A DNA stretch of 64,000 bases from Thermohalobaculum sp039180675 (GTDB lineage Bacteria > Pseudomonadota > Alphaproteobacteria > Rhodobacterales > Rhodobacteraceae): contig JBCDDC010000023.1 in the NCBI GenBank assembly GCA_039180675.1, positions 10,085 to 74,084 of the forward strand. The letters are read 5' to 3'. The translations under genes were made by a program, and so were the position numbers. Below, in pieces: positions 51,284 to 60,465 of the stretch (its first letter is position 1; every line of letters starts with the position of its first letter). The notes beneath the pieces are model-generated. The model worked only from the letters and a program-made list of their open reading frames with translations, was not told where the DNA came from and did no database searches.

Positions 51284-53325
51284 TCCGCCGGCACCATCTT
51301 CGCCCGGCGCCTGGAGACGGCACCCACGCGGAAGCGCCGGTCCGTCAGGCTGACCAGCCCGCCAAAGGCCATGATGAAACTGCCGAGCCAGATCCAGTTC
51401 GCCAGCGGCTTCCAGTAGGACCGCACGGCCCAGGCCGAACCATCGGTCTGCCGATCGCCCAGCACCAGATAGACATCGCGCAGAGGGCCCGAATTGATCG
51501 CCGCCTCGGTGGTCGGTTGCTGCTGGACCGGGTAGAACCGCTTCTCAGGGCACATATAGGCGACCCGCTCACCATCGCGCAGCAGGCTGAACCGGGCGAA
51601 CTCTGTGATAAAGTTCCGCTCCTCGCCACCCTTGACCACGCTCTCCCCGGTCGTGCCGCAGGCGACCGCGTTGAAGGGCGCGCCGAGCGGTAGTTCCTCG
51701 ACCCCTTCGAACCGCACCTCGTAAGGGCCGATCGGGATCACATCGCCGGGACGTGCGAGGCGGATATCTTCTTGCTCCCAGGCCGTGATGGCGGCGATCC
51801 CCATGACCGTGAGGCCGAGCCCTGCATGGGCGATCAGCTTGCCCCAGTCCGCCCTCGGCAGGCGGACGAGACGCCCCAGTGCCGTGCCAAGCCCGGCGCG
51901 CGGCAACCCGGCCCGTTCCGCGATCTCGACCAGCACGCCAAACAGCAGCCAGGCCGTGATCGCCATCCCAACCGGCGCGACCAGCGAAGACCCGGTCTGC
52001 AGCCCGAAGACCACGCCACCGATCGCGAGCGCCACGGCCGCAGCCCACCAGAGCCGGCTCAGCACCTTGCCCATGTCGCCCCGCTTCCAGGGTAGCAGCG
52101 CCCCGATTGGCAGGCCGATGAAGAGAAGGATCATGAACGGCGTGAAGGCGAGATCGAAGAACGGCGCCCCGATCGAGATCTTGGAGCCGTCGACGAACTC
52201 CCGGAAAAGCGGTGCCAGAGTGCCCACGAACACAACCGCGCAGGCGACCCCAAGCATCAGGTTGTTGTAGATCAGCGCGCCTTCCCGGCTGATCGGCTGA
52301 AAAATCCCCTCCGATCGCAGCATCGGCGCGCGCCAGGCGAACAGCGTCAGCGAGCCGACGATTGCGATCACGAGGATGGCCAGGATGAACACGCCACGGT
52401 CAGGGTCGTTCGCGAAAGCATGGACCGATGTCAGAACGCCGGAGCGCACAATGAAGGTTCCGATCAGGCTGAGCGAGAAGGCAAGGATCGCGAGCAGGAT
52501 CGTCCAGACCTTCAGCGACGACCGTTTCTCGACGACGATCGCGGAATGCAGCAGCGCCGCCGCCACGAGCCACGGCATGAAAGACGCGTTCTCCACCGGG
52601 TCCCAGAACCACCAGCCGCCCCAGCCGAGCTCGTAATAGGCCCAGTAGGAGCCGAGCGCGATGCCGATGGTCAGGCAGATCCAGGCAAGCAGCGTCCACG
52701 GTCTGACCCAGCGCGCCCAGGCGGCGTCCACCCGACCCTCGATCAAAGCCGCCACGGCAAAAGAGAAGGCCATCGAGAGCCCGACATAGCCGACATAGAG
52801 AAACGGCGGATGGATCGCGAGGCCAATATCCTGCAAGAGCGGGTTGAGGTCGCGCCCGTCCGGCGGCGCCGGCAAAAGCCGGTCGAACGGGTTCGAGGTG
52901 AAGAGCATGAAGGCGAAGAACGCCACCGCCACCATGGCCTGCACGCTGAGCGCCCGCGCCTTGAGCCCAAGTGGCAGATCCCGGCCAAAGGCTGCAACCA
53001 ACGCCCCGAACAGCGTCAGGATCAGCACCCAGAGGAGCAGCGAGCCCTCATGGTTGCCCCATGTGCCGGTGAATTTGTAGAGCATTGGCTTAAGCGAATG
53101 GGAATTCTCTGCAACAATCCGCACCGAGAAGTCCGAGACCACGAAGGCGTGGATCAGGGCCGCAAACGACAACCCCACCAGCAGGAATTGCATCAACGCC
53201 GCAGGGGCGGCAGCGCGCATCCAGTCAGACCAGCCCTTGGTCGCACCGACCAGCGGGATGACCGTCTGAAACAAGGCCGTTGCGAAGGCCAGCGTCAGCG
53301 CGAAATGTCCTAGCTCGGCGATCAT
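51280..53325 (-). CDS. ccmF: Heme lyase CcmF (cytochrome c maturation)
   Basis: This 681-residue membrane protein attaches heme to apocytochrome c in the periplasm, receiving heme from CcmE. It has about 15 membrane helices, with the tryptophan-rich WWD domain visible as GWGGWWFWDPVENASFMPWL near residue 230-250, and conserved His residues in neighbouring loops. The length is close to the usual 650. It is coupled to ccmH by overlap; the upstream neighbour is phzF, 109 bases away, rather than ccmE. Confidence 0.96.
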   Translation of the reverse strand: MIAELGHFALTLAFATALFQTVIPLVGATKGWSDWMRAAAPAALMQFLLVGLSFAALIHAFVVSDFSVRIVAENSHSLKPMLYKFTGTWGNHEGSLLLWVLILTLFGALVAAFGRDLPLGLKARALSVQAMVAVAFFAFMLFTSNPFDRLLPAPPDGRDLNPLLQDIGLAIHPPFLYVGYVGLSMAFSFAVAALIEGRVDAAWARWVRPWTLLAWICLTIGIALGSYWAYYELGWGGWWFWDPVENASFMPWLVAAALLHSAIVVEKRSSLKVWTILLAILAFSLSLIGTFIVRSGVLTSVHAFANDPDRGVFILAILVIAIVGSLTLFAWRAPMLRSEGIFQPISREGALIYNNLMLGVACAVVFVGTLAPLFREFVDGSKISIGAPFFDLAFTPFMILLFIGLPIGALLPWKRGDMGKVLSRLWWAAAVALAIGGVVFGLQTGSSLVAPVGMAITAWLLFGVLVEIAERAGLPRAGLGTALGRLVRLPRADWGKLIAHAGLGLTVMGIAAITAWEQEDIRLARPGDVIPIGPYEVRFEGVEELPLGAPFNAVACGTTGESVVKGGEERNFITEFARFSLLRDGERVAYMCPEKRFYPVQQQPTTEAAINSGPLRDVYLVLGDRQTDGSAWAVRSYWKPLANWIWLGSFIMAFGGLVSLTDRRFRVGAVSRRRAKMVPAE

Positions 53326-53434
53326 CTGATACCTCGCGACCCACTACTTGGCTGATTGTAGTCCCTACCGGCAGGCAGGACAACGCCACGGGCTGCGGCA
53401 ATCCCGCTCGATCTCGAGAGTGACCGGTCCAGAC

Positions 53435-54310
53435 CTACAGGCTGATCTCTCCGCTCATCAGCACGGCACCTTTGCCACCGACTTTGACGCCCGTGATCGC
53501 CTCCCGGGGCCCTAGCACTTCAACCTTCGCCTCGCCAGCCAGGCCCATCCAGTGCCCCTGCTCGGCGACAAAGGAGGGCTCGGCGATGTGGCCATGATGC
53601 CATAGGTAGGCGGCCATGCAGCCCGTGGCTGAGCCGGTGAAACTGTCCTCCGGCGGCATCGGCGGCGCGAGCAGGAGACGGGAGAATGTGTCACCCGCCT
53701 CGGTCTCGCCGCCAAGCGTCACCAGAAACGGCTCCATGATCCCGGCCTGCGCATGGGTCACATGCGACCGGAACGCATCAAGCTTTGCCGGGTCGATGAC
53801 CGCGCGGCGCAAAGCGTCTTTGTCGCGCAGCAGAGTGATGCAGAACGCGGTCCCGGTGGACACAATCTGCGGCTCGCCGACAATCTCCTCCGCGTCGAGC
53901 CCGTATATGTCGGCCACGAGGCCCGGCTTGAACCGCTCGCCGAATTCCGGGGCCTGTTGGGTCATGGTGATCGTGTGATCTTCGGCGATCTCGATCGGCA
54001 ACACACCCGCGCCGACCTCCAGCGTAAACGCACCCGGCCCGGCCATGCCGCGGGAGATCAGCGAAGCGACTGTGGCGATGGTTGGGTGCCCCGCCAATGG
54101 GATCTCGTCATAGGTCAGATAATAGCGCACCCCAAAATCCGCCTTGTCCGACGGCACGAGATAAGCGCATTCGCTCAACCGCGTCTCGCGGACAAGCTGC
54201 ATCCGGGTCTCAACGGGAATGTCGGCCGCATCGTGGACGACGACGCACGGGTTGCCGCCGAAGGGCGCCGAGGAGAACGCGTCGATCCAGTCGAATTCGT
54301 ACTTCTTCAT
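53435..54310 (-). CDS. PhzF family isomerase-like protein
   Basis: This 291-residue protein belongs to the PhzF/diaminopimelate-epimerase fold family. Characteristic parts are the start FDWIDAFSSAPFGGNPCVVV, the catalytic Glu in TRLSECAYLV, and IPLAGHPTIATV, which is the usual GHPTxG region; the late FTGSATGCMAAYLW is the second anion-binding loop. The true reaction of most members is not known. It lies between ccmE and ccmF on the same strand, with only 34 bases to ccmE, although it has no known link to heme. Confidence 0.88.
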   Translation of the reverse strand: MKKYEFDWIDAFSSAPFGGNPCVVVHDAADIPVETRMQLVRETRLSECAYLVPSDKADFGVRYYLTYDEIPLAGHPTIATVASLISRGMAGPGAFTLEVGAGVLPIEIAEDHTITMTQQAPEFGERFKPGLVADIYGLDAEEIVGEPQIVSTGTAFCITLLRDKDALRRAVIDPAKLDAFRSHVTHAQAGIMEPFLVTLGGETEAGDTFSRLLLAPPMPPEDSFTGSATGCMAAYLWHHGHIAEPSFVAEQGHWMGLAGEAKVEVLGPREAITGVKVGGKGAVLMSGEISL

Positions 54311-54344
54311 CGTCTCTCACTGCGGCGGCTTGTGGCTGGTGCCT

Positions 54345-54794
54345 CTACTCCGGCGCCTCGACCCGGAAATGGCCCTGTTCCTTCAGGGCATCGGCAACCT
54401 CTTTCGGCATGTAGTTCTCGTCATGCTTAGCCAGAACCTCCGACGCCTCGAAACGGCCATTGCGCAGGTAGCCCTCGGCCACGATCCCCTGCCCTTCGCG
54501 GAACAGATCTGGGAGCACACCGGTGAAGGCGATCTCGACCGTTCCGTTGCCATCGGTCACAGTGAAGACGTTCGTCTCCCCCTGCCCGCGCTGCCAGGAG
54601 CCATCGACCACCAGCCCGCCGACGCGGAGCAGTTGATCCGGGCGGCGCTCCTCGGCCATCAGCTCAGTTGGCGAGAAGAAGAACACGATCGCATCGCGAA
54701 ACGCCATCGAGACCAGCGCCGTCGAGGCCACAAGCAGCACCGCGCCCAGAACGAGCATCTGGATGCGCCTTTTCTTCTTCAGCCCTGCGGCCAT
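54345..54794 (-). CDS. ccmE: Heme chaperone CcmE
   Basis: This 149-residue periplasmic protein binds heme covalently and hands it to CcmF. It has an N-terminal membrane anchor (RRIQMLVLGAVLLVASTA), a small OB-fold beta domain (LLRVGGLVVDGSW, GIVAEGYLRNGRFEASEVL), and the heme-binding His124 in LAKHDENYMP, with Tyr128 of the family motif. It is the first ccm gene in this minus-strand run and is preceded by a YihY-family gene. Confidence 0.96.
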   Translation of the reverse strand: MAAGLKKKRRIQMLVLGAVLLVASTALVSMAFRDAIVFFFSPTELMAEERRPDQLLRVGGLVVDGSWQRGQGETNVFTVTDGNGTVEIAFTGVLPDLFREGQGIVAEGYLRNGRFEASEVLAKHDENYMPKEVADALKEQGHFRVEAPE

Positions 54795-54807
54795 GTTCGT
54801 TCCTCGC

Positions 54808-55713
54808 TCATATCAGGCTGGGACCCTGCTCCTCGGGCTCAGAACCGGGAGAGGCCGGTTCCTTCCAGCTATCCAGCTTGGTCTTGTTCAGCTCGGCATT
54901 TACCTCACCACCAAAGATAATCGATATCCCGGTGAGATAGAAGAAGAGCAGCGTCACGATGACGCCTGCCAGCGTGCCGTAGGTGATCTGATACGATGGC
55001 GCGAACTTCAGATAGATCGAGAGAGCGGTCGCGACGATCCCCCAGATGACGACCGAGGTCAGAATCCCCGGCATCACCCGCATACCCCGCATGTTCCGCG
55101 ATGGCAGGATCTTGTGCATCAGGTAGAAGAACAGGATCAACACACCTCCCCCCACGATCCAGCGGATCGGACCAGCGGCGCGGGGTATCTCGAAATTCGT
55201 GTAAGTCTCGGCCAGAACGAAGATCAGGGGCGCGAAGATGATCAGAAACGCCAGCATCGTGAAAGTGAAAAACCCAACGATAACAAAGCCAATCGCGATT
55301 ATCCTTCGCAGGAACCAATTGCGCGACTTCTTGATGTCGTAAGCGCGGTCAAGGCCGACGCGGATCGACTCGACGCCGTTGGACGCAGCCCAGATCGTGC
55401 CGAGAAGCGAGATCAGCGCAATATCCCCACGGCGCTGTCCCATGACCTGTTCGAAGACGGGCTGGATCGTCTGCGCCACATGATCAGGCACCGCAGCAAA
55501 AAGCGCACGGGTGGCCTCTTCGCTGTAAGACGGCCCGATCATGATCCCGGTCATGGCGGTGGCGAAGATCAGAAACGGCATCCCCGCCAGCATCGCGGCA
55601 TAGGCCATGTAACCCGCCAGAACAGTGCCCTGATCGACGGTGAAACGCTTGTAGACCGCGCGCAGGAACGGCCAGGCCCCGTGTCGCAGCGCTGTCCAGA
55701 CCCGTGCGCGCAT
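54808..55713 (-). CDS. YihY/virulence factor BrkB family membrane protein
   Basis: This 301-residue protein has six or more membrane helices with typical family features: GTVLAGYMAYAAMLAGMPFLIF, the SNGVESIRVGLDRAYDI region near 110-130, and the late TYGTLAGVIVTLLFFYLTGISIIFGGEVNA (both quoted in part here: TYGTLAGVIVTLLFFYLTG). Members were once proposed to be RNase BN, which is wrong; the role is unknown. It starts on the last base of the argC stop, so it is translationally coupled to argC. Confidence 0.88.
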   Translation of the reverse strand: MRARVWTALRHGAWPFLRAVYKRFTVDQGTVLAGYMAYAAMLAGMPFLIFATAMTGIMIGPSYSEEATRALFAAVPDHVAQTIQPVFEQVMGQRRGDIALISLLGTIWAASNGVESIRVGLDRAYDIKKSRNWFLRRIIAIGFVIVGFFTFTMLAFLIIFAPLIFVLAETYTNFEIPRAAGPIRWIVGGGVLILFFYLMHKILPSRNMRGMRVMPGILTSVVIWGIVATALSIYLKFAPSYQITYGTLAGVIVTLLFFYLTGISIIFGGEVNAELNKTKLDSWKEPASPGSEPEEQGPSLI

Positions 55714-56735
55714 CAGGGGAAAAGCGGTGCCGCCAGCAGCCCCGCGCTCTCATCAAGCCCGAGCATGAGGTTCGCGTTCTGCATCGCCTGACCGGAGGCA
55801 CCTTTGACCAGATTATCCAGTGCCGAGAACACCATCACCCGGCCCGCCACCCGGTCCGGCACGACGCCGATATCGCAGAAGTTCGACCCCCTGACATGCC
55901 GTGTCTGGCTCGCCTGACCGATCTCCAGTACGCGGATGAAAGGCTCTCCCGCATACCGCCGCTGCAGCGTTGCGTGGATCTCCTCCGCATCTCCGCGCAG
56001 ATAGATCGTGGCGAGGATCCCCCGGTTCTGCGGCAGAAGATGGGGCGTGAAGGTGCAGCGCACTTCGCGACCCGCAAACTTCGACATCTCCTGATCGAAC
56101 TCGGCCATGTGCCGGTGCTTCGCGACGTTGTAGGCATGGAAACCTTCCGAGATCTCGGCGTGGAGCATCCCCTCCTTCGCCGCCCGCCCGGCGCCCGAGA
56201 CGCCGGTTGCAAGGTCGATGATGATCTCGTCGGGATCGATCACCCCCGCCTCGAGAAGCGGCAGCGTTGGCAAGAGCCCCGTCGCGGCGTTGCAGCCGGT
56301 TCCGGCGACCAGGCGGGCTGATGTTATCTCGTCGCGATAGAATTCAGTCAGCCCGTAGACCGCCTCTTCCTGAAGATCGAGCGCATGATGCTCGTGGCCA
56401 TACCACTCGGCATAGACCGCAGGATCGCGCAGCCGAAAGTCGGCTGACAGATCCACGATCTTCATTGTTTTCGGCAGGTTTGCGACAACTTTCTGCGTCG
56501 TTGCATGAGGCAAGGCGCAAAAGACCAGATCGACCCCGTTCAGATCAAGATCGTCGATCTTCACAAGTTCCGGCAGCTTCAGATGCCCGAGATGGGGAAA
56601 CACGTCCGCCATCCGCATCCCCGCCTTGCGATCCGCCGTCAGACGGGTCACCCGCATCTCCGGATGCGTGGCGATCAGACGGACAAGCTCCGCGCCCGTA
56701 TAGCCGCTGGCACCTAGGATCGCGATGTTCTTCAT
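55713..56735 (-). CDS. argC: N-acetyl-gamma-glutamyl-phosphate reductase
   Basis: This 340-residue enzyme reduces N-acetylglutamyl phosphate with NADPH in arginine synthesis. It has the nucleotide-binding start IAILGASGYTGAELVRLIA, the catalytic Cys148 in GTGCNAATG, and RCTFTPHLLPQNRGILATIY with the conserved HLLP and RG residues. The length is normal. It begins a minus-strand unit (argC, yihY-like, ccmE, phzF, ccmF, ccmH), which is probably more than one transcript. Confidence 0.96.
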   Translation of the reverse strand: MKNIAILGASGYTGAELVRLIATHPEMRVTRLTADRKAGMRMADVFPHLGHLKLPELVKIDDLDLNGVDLVFCALPHATTQKVVANLPKTMKIVDLSADFRLRDPAVYAEWYGHEHHALDLQEEAVYGLTEFYRDEITSARLVAGTGCNAATGLLPTLPLLEAGVIDPDEIIIDLATGVSGAGRAAKEGMLHAEISEGFHAYNVAKHRHMAEFDQEMSKFAGREVRCTFTPHLLPQNRGILATIYLRGDAEEIHATLQRRYAGEPFIRVLEIGQASQTRHVRGSNFCDIGVVPDRVAGRVMVFSALDNLVKGASGQAMQNANLMLGLDESAGLLAAPLFP

Positions 56736-56810
56736 GGGACACCTTTCGAGGGAGGGCCTGCCTCCCAGATATAATCATTCTGCGATTTGGATGGGAGAGG
56801 CGTCGCCGCC

Positions 56811-57734
56811 TCAGCCGAGATAGAGCCCGTAGGAGAAGTCTTTCTCCTTTTCCGGGGCGAGCGCATAGGTTTCTCGTCGGAGGTAATCCATCAGCGCCTT
56901 GGCATCGCTGGCGCGGGCATCGATCTCGGCGCGCGGGAGGGGTTTGCCCACATAGACGCTCAGCGGGTCCCTGATCTTGTTGTCGAACTCATTGATCAGG
57001 AGCGCGACCCGCAGCGTCTGGTTCAGGTGGCTCGCAACCTGGAAAAGCCGGCTGTTCGAACCATCGAAGAAGACCGGTACCACAGTCGCTTTGGACTTCG
57101 CGATCATCCGCGCAGTAAACGTCTTCCACTGCGGATCCATCGCCTTGGAGAACGGCTTTGCCGCGGTCGACACCGTACCGCCCGGGAAGATACCAACCGC
57201 ACCGCCATTGGCGAGATAGGCGAGCGCTTCCTTGCGGGTCTTGATGTTGATCGCCATCGCCTCCTTATCCTCGCCGAAGTCGATCGGGAGGATGATGTCG
57301 TCGAGGTCGCGCGCCTTCTTGAAGACGACATGGGCGATGATCTTGAAATCGTCGCGAGCGGCCGAGAGCATCCGGCCCATGGCGAGCCCGTCGAGAATGC
57401 CGTACGGATGGTTCGCGACCAGAACCAGCGGGCCTTCGCGCGGAATACCCTCCAGCCCCTCGCCCATCAGACGCAGGTCGATCTGATAGCGCTCCTGCAT
57501 CACTTCCCAGAAGTCGCGGCCCTTCTCCACCTCGGTCTCGTAGCCAAGCGCCATCTTCAAGAGCCTGGGGCGGCCGGTGAGGTTCTCGATCGTACGCACA
57601 ACGGCCCGGCCCGCCCGGGATTTGGCGGAGAAGGAGTAGGAAATCTCCCGCGGCGCCGCACCGGTATTCACACCGCGCTTTCTCGGGCTGGTGGACACTG
57701 TGTCACGTCTCATCGGGCGTCTCGAGTCCTTCAT
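56811..57734 (-). CDS. Lysophospholipid acyltransferase family protein
   Basis: This 307-residue protein is an acyltransferase of the PlsC-like superfamily, which moves acyl chains to lysophospholipids or ornithine-like acceptors. The catalytic motif H-x4-D is in VANHPYGILDGLAM, and the later FPGGTVS corresponds to motif III. No clear membrane helix is seen; attachment may be peripheral. The start is uncertain between ATG 57734 and ATG 57713. It is transcribed alone, 134 bases from the end of rpsI. Substrate unknown. Confidence 0.83.
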   Translation of the reverse strand: MKDSRRPMRRDTVSTSPRKRGVNTGAAPREISYSFSAKSRAGRAVVRTIENLTGRPRLLKMALGYETEVEKGRDFWEVMQERYQIDLRLMGEGLEGIPREGPLVLVANHPYGILDGLAMGRMLSAARDDFKIIAHVVFKKARDLDDIILPIDFGEDKEAMAINIKTRKEALAYLANGGAVGIFPGGTVSTAAKPFSKAMDPQWKTFTARMIAKSKATVVPVFFDGSNSRLFQVASHLNQTLRVALLINEFDNKIRDPLSVYVGKPLPRAEIDARASDAKALMDYLRRETYALAPEKEKDFSYGLYLG

Positions 57735-57820
57735 ATGCGGGGGTAATATGCCTCGCCGGAAGACATTTCAATCTGGTTGTCGCTAGGTCACTTTCGCATT
57801 TCGGTGAACAGCGGGCAAAG

Positions 57821-57843
57821 AAAAAGGGCCCGGAGGCCCCTTT
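57821..57843 (-). terminator. Terminator after rplM-rpsI
   Basis: On the minus strand AAAGGGGCC-TCC-GGGCCCTTT forms a stem interrupted by one G:G mismatch, followed by TTTTT-type sequence (the A run at 57820-57825 on the plus strand). It lies 28 bases after the rpsI stop and has the form of a rho-independent terminator. Confidence 0.75.
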
Positions 57844-57870
57844 CGTTTCCGCAGCCGTTGCCCGAGCGCG

Positions 57871-58362
57871 TCAGCGTTTCGAGAACTGGAAGCTGCGGCG
57901 GGCCTTGCGCTTGCCGTACTTCTTTCGCTCAACGACACGGCTGTCGCGGGTCAGGAAGCCCGCTGCCTTCAGAGCAGGGCGCATCTCGGGGTCATAGAGG
58001 CTCAGCGCCTTCGAGATCCCGTGCTTCACGGCGCCTGCCTGGCCGGAAAGACCGCCACCCTTGACCGTGCAAGTCACATCGAACTGGCCCGTCACGTTGG
58101 CGATCTGGAACGGCTGCGCGATCACCATCTGGAGCACCGGGCGCGCGAAATACGCGTCCATTTCCTTGCCGTTCACCACAACCTTGCCCGATCCGGGCTT
58201 CACCCAGACACGGGCGACCGCGTCCTTACGCTTGCCGGTTGCATAGGACCGGCCGAGTGCGTCGCGCACAGGCTCGCGCGGCGCCGCCACTTCTTCCACA
58301 GGCGCTTCTTCACCGGAAACGGCGGCCTGCAGCTCTTCGAGCGATTTGATCTCTTCGGCCAT
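57871..58362 (-). CDS. rpsI: 30S ribosomal protein S9
   Basis: This 163-residue protein is uS9, which contacts P-site tRNA through its basic tail. The core shows SYATGKRKDAVARVWVKPGSG, GGGLSGQAGAVKHGISKAL and the ending GKRKARRSFQFSKR (the tail KR is the tRNA-contacting end). The first ~35 residues are an acidic extension seen in alphaproteobacteria. It shares one base with the rplM stop. Confidence 0.98.
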   Translation of the reverse strand: MAEEIKSLEELQAAVSGEEAPVEEVAAPREPVRDALGRSYATGKRKDAVARVWVKPGSGKVVVNGKEMDAYFARPVLQMVIAQPFQIANVTGQFDVTCTVKGGGLSGQAGAVKHGISKALSLYDPEMRPALKAAGFLTRDSRVVERKKYGKRKARRSFQFSKR

Positions 58363-58826
58363 TACGAGCTCCGCGTGTTTTTCTTGTTCATGGCTTTGAC
58401 GTCGAGCACCTCGGGCTGCTGCGCCTCGTGCGGATGCTCCGTACCGGCATAGACCCGCAGATTGGTGAGCTGGCGCCGGGTCAAGGGACCGCCGGGCATC
58501 ATGCGCTGTACCGCCTTGGTCACCACACGCTCGGGGAAGCGGCCTTCCAGCATCTGGGCGGCTGTGCGGCTCTTGATCCCGCCGGGATAGCCCGTGTGCC
58601 AGTAATAGGTCTTCTCGGCCCGCTTGTTACCGGTGAGCTGGACCTTGTCGGCGTTCACCACAATCACGTTGTCGCCCATGTCCATATGGGGGGTGAAGCT
58701 CGCCTTGTGCTTGCCGCGCAGGCGCATCGCGATGATCGAGGCGAGTCGGCCGAGCACGACGCCTTCGGCATCGATCACGACCCACTTCTTGTCGATCTCC
58801 GACGGTTTTGCGGAGTAGGTTTTCAT
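58362..58826 (-). CDS. rplM: 50S ribosomal protein L13
   Basis: This 154-residue protein is uL13, an early-assembly protein of the large subunit. It has the family pattern WVVIDAEGVVLGRLAS, LRGKHKASFTPHMDMGD, VVNADKVQLTGNK, and the ending LRVYAGTEHPHEAQQP. The start ATG 58826 is where homology begins (MKTYSAKPSE); the frame opens upstream to 58934 without support. rplM-rpsI is the usual order. Confidence 0.98.
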   Translation of the reverse strand: MKTYSAKPSEIDKKWVVIDAEGVVLGRLASIIAMRLRGKHKASFTPHMDMGDNVIVVNADKVQLTGNKRAEKTYYWHTGYPGGIKSRTAAQMLEGRFPERVVTKAVQRMMPGGPLTRRQLTNLRVYAGTEHPHEAQQPEVLDVKAMNKKNTRSS

Positions 58827-59129
58827 GTTCGTTCCAGTGCGACTTAAAGCGTGAAAGGGCCTCTCCCTTCCGCGATGCGGTGTTTGGGCCAGCCCGAACA
58901 GAAAGTCAACAGGCATCTGATCGGAAAAGGTCAAGGTAATCTGTGGTTTAATGATGAGGTTTTTATATACCTTATATCAGTGGCCTTGGTTTTCTCGTTC
59001 CAGATCATATGTCTCTTTCTGACACAGCTCGGCTTGTAGCCTCGGCCGAAAAACGTGATTGCGACGCAACCGCCAGTTTCGTTAGAGTTCCTTCGGGGTG
59101 GTCGAGTGGCGTTTAGAAAGGATCCGAAT
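58827..59129. other. Divergent intergenic region upstream of rplM
   Basis: No gene is seen here. The stretch 58930-59000 is AT-rich (TGTGGTTTAATGATGAGG and TTTTTATATACCTTATATC), well below the GC content of the surrounding sequence, and is the likely promoter zone for rplM-rpsI on the minus strand and for the small membrane gene on the plus strand. Confidence 0.5.
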
Positions 59130-59357
59130 ATGATCGGACCGTTCAAATCTGTCGACCAGCGCATCTCCGCTTTTCTGAAGCGGCGAGGATGGATTGCGCG
59201 CACAATTCTGATCTACGCAGGCCTTGTCATCGCACTGGCGGGCGTGGCTCTGACCGCGATGCTGCCCGAAGCGCTTTACTCCGCAGGACTGACGCTTGCC
59301 GTGATCGTTCTGTGCGACCGGTTTCTCATGGCGCCGGCTGTCTATCGCAAGACCTGA
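59130..59357 (+). CDS. Small hypothetical membrane protein (75 aa)
   Basis: This 75-residue protein begins MIGPFKSVDQRISAFLKRR and has two hydrophobic helices (TILIYAGLVIALAGVALTAM and ALYSAGLTLAVIVLC), ending PAVYRKT. AGAAAGGA before ATG 59130 is a good ribosome site; the frame is open from 59055. No family is recognised. It is convergent with the thioesterase gene at a distance of 3 bases. Confidence 0.6.
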   Translation: MIGPFKSVDQRISAFLKRRGWIARTILIYAGLVIALAGVALTAMLPEALYSAGLTLAVIVLCDRFLMAPAVYRKT

Positions 59358-59360
59358 CGC

Positions 59361-59780
59361 TTAATCTCTCGGTGGAATGGCGTAAGTCGTCGTCGCATGC
59401 GCGACGGGCTTATCTGAGCCCTCTGAACACAACGTCACATCGCCGGTCGACAGCAGCTTGCCAAGCTTGAGGATCCGCGCCTCTGCGATCAGGTCGACCG
59501 GTTCGGGCTTGCGCAGGAAGTTGATGTTGAGATTGGTGGTTACCGTCAGCGCCTCGCGCCCGATCATCGCAAGCGTCGCAATGTAGAAGGCACAATCCGC
59601 CAACCCGAACATCGCGGGGCCGGAGACAGTGCCGCCAGGGCGGAGATGCCGCTCGGCCACTTTCATGCGGACCCGGGCGTAGAGCGGGCGCACCTCCTCG
59701 ATCGTGAACTCGCCCCGGACCTGCGGGAAGACCTCATCCAGAAAGACTGCGACCTCTTCTTCGTTAAGCTTCAAGTTCAT
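59361..59780 (-). CDS. PaaI family thioesterase (hotdog fold)
   Basis: This 139-residue protein has the hotdog thioesterase pattern: HLRPGGTVSGPAMFGLADCAFY with the active-site Gly/Asp region (quoted as RPGGTVSGPAMFGLADCAF), TTNLNINFLRKPEPVDLIAE, and AHATTTYAIP at the end. It probably hydrolyses a CoA thioester; the substrate is unknown. ATG 59780 was chosen by homology and shares its base with the stop of the upstream histidine phosphatase gene. Confidence 0.85.
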   Translation of the reverse strand: MNLKLNEEEVAVFLDEVFPQVRGEFTIEEVRPLYARVRMKVAERHLRPGGTVSGPAMFGLADCAFYIATLAMIGREALTVTTNLNINFLRKPEPVDLIAEARILKLGKLLSTGDVTLCSEGSDKPVAHATTTYAIPPRD

Positions 59781-60403
59781 CAGGCGCCCTGCCCCATCCT
59801 GAGCTGACCTTCCCCGGTAAAGCGGTCGTCGTCTCCGACCGGAGAAATCTGCCATGTCCCCTCTCGCGGCACGATGTGCAGCGCCATGGCGTTCGGCATT
59901 CTCGGCAGATCCGGCTCCTGCGGGAACAGGCTGCGCGCCGCGTACCAGAGCCCGCCATGGGCGACGATCAATCGGTTCGGACCCCGCGCGACGATCTCCG
60001 CCATCGCCGGGATGACACGGGCGCGGAACTGGTAGAAATCCTCCCCGCCCTCAGGGGCATAATTCCCCTCCCAGTAATCCGAAATCCAAGGCTGATAGGG
60101 CATGTCCTGATAGATCCCCAGATGACACTCCATCAGCGCGTCATCCGTTTCCACCGGCACCCCGATTGCCTCGCCCACGATCTCCGCCGTTATCCGCGCG
60201 CGGCTCAGCGGGCTCGCCACGATCTCTGCGACAGGCTGACCCACCAGTTTCCGCGCCGCTTCACGCGCCTGGGAAAGCCCGGTTTCGTTGAGTTGGCTGT
60301 CGGTCTGCCCCTGGAAGATCCGCTTCTCGTTGTAGTCGGTCTCACCATGGCGCAGGAAGAAGAACGGGTTCTCGAAACTCTGCTGCAAATCGTCCGCGAT
60401 CAT
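59780..60403 (-). CDS. Histidine phosphatase family protein
   Basis: This 207-residue protein belongs to the phosphoglycerate-mutase-like histidine phosphatase family. The catalytic RHG motif is in FFLRHGETDYNEKRIFQG (His18 approximately), the second catalytic core residues in ASPLSRARITAEI and ECHLG, and the last His in LIVAHGGLWYAA. The phosphorylated substrate is not known. It is coupled to the thioesterase gene and divergent from the LhgO-type gene. Confidence 0.87.
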   Translation of the reverse strand: MIADDLQQSFENPFFFLRHGETDYNEKRIFQGQTDSQLNETGLSQAREAARKLVGQPVAEIVASPLSRARITAEIVGEAIGVPVETDDALMECHLGIYQDMPYQPWISDYWEGNYAPEGGEDFYQFRARVIPAMAEIVARGPNRLIVAHGGLWYAARSLFPQEPDLPRMPNAMALHIVPREGTWQISPVGDDDRFTGEGQLRMGQGA

Positions 60404-60465
60404 ACGCTTTCCTCTGCCCCCATGCCGGCCTATCGTCTAGACACGAGGTAGGAGCAAGCGCAAGG

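Noticed and set aside
59055..59129. Longer start for the small membrane gene at 59130
   Set aside because: The 25 extra codons have no coding pattern, while AGAAAGGA precedes ATG 59130.
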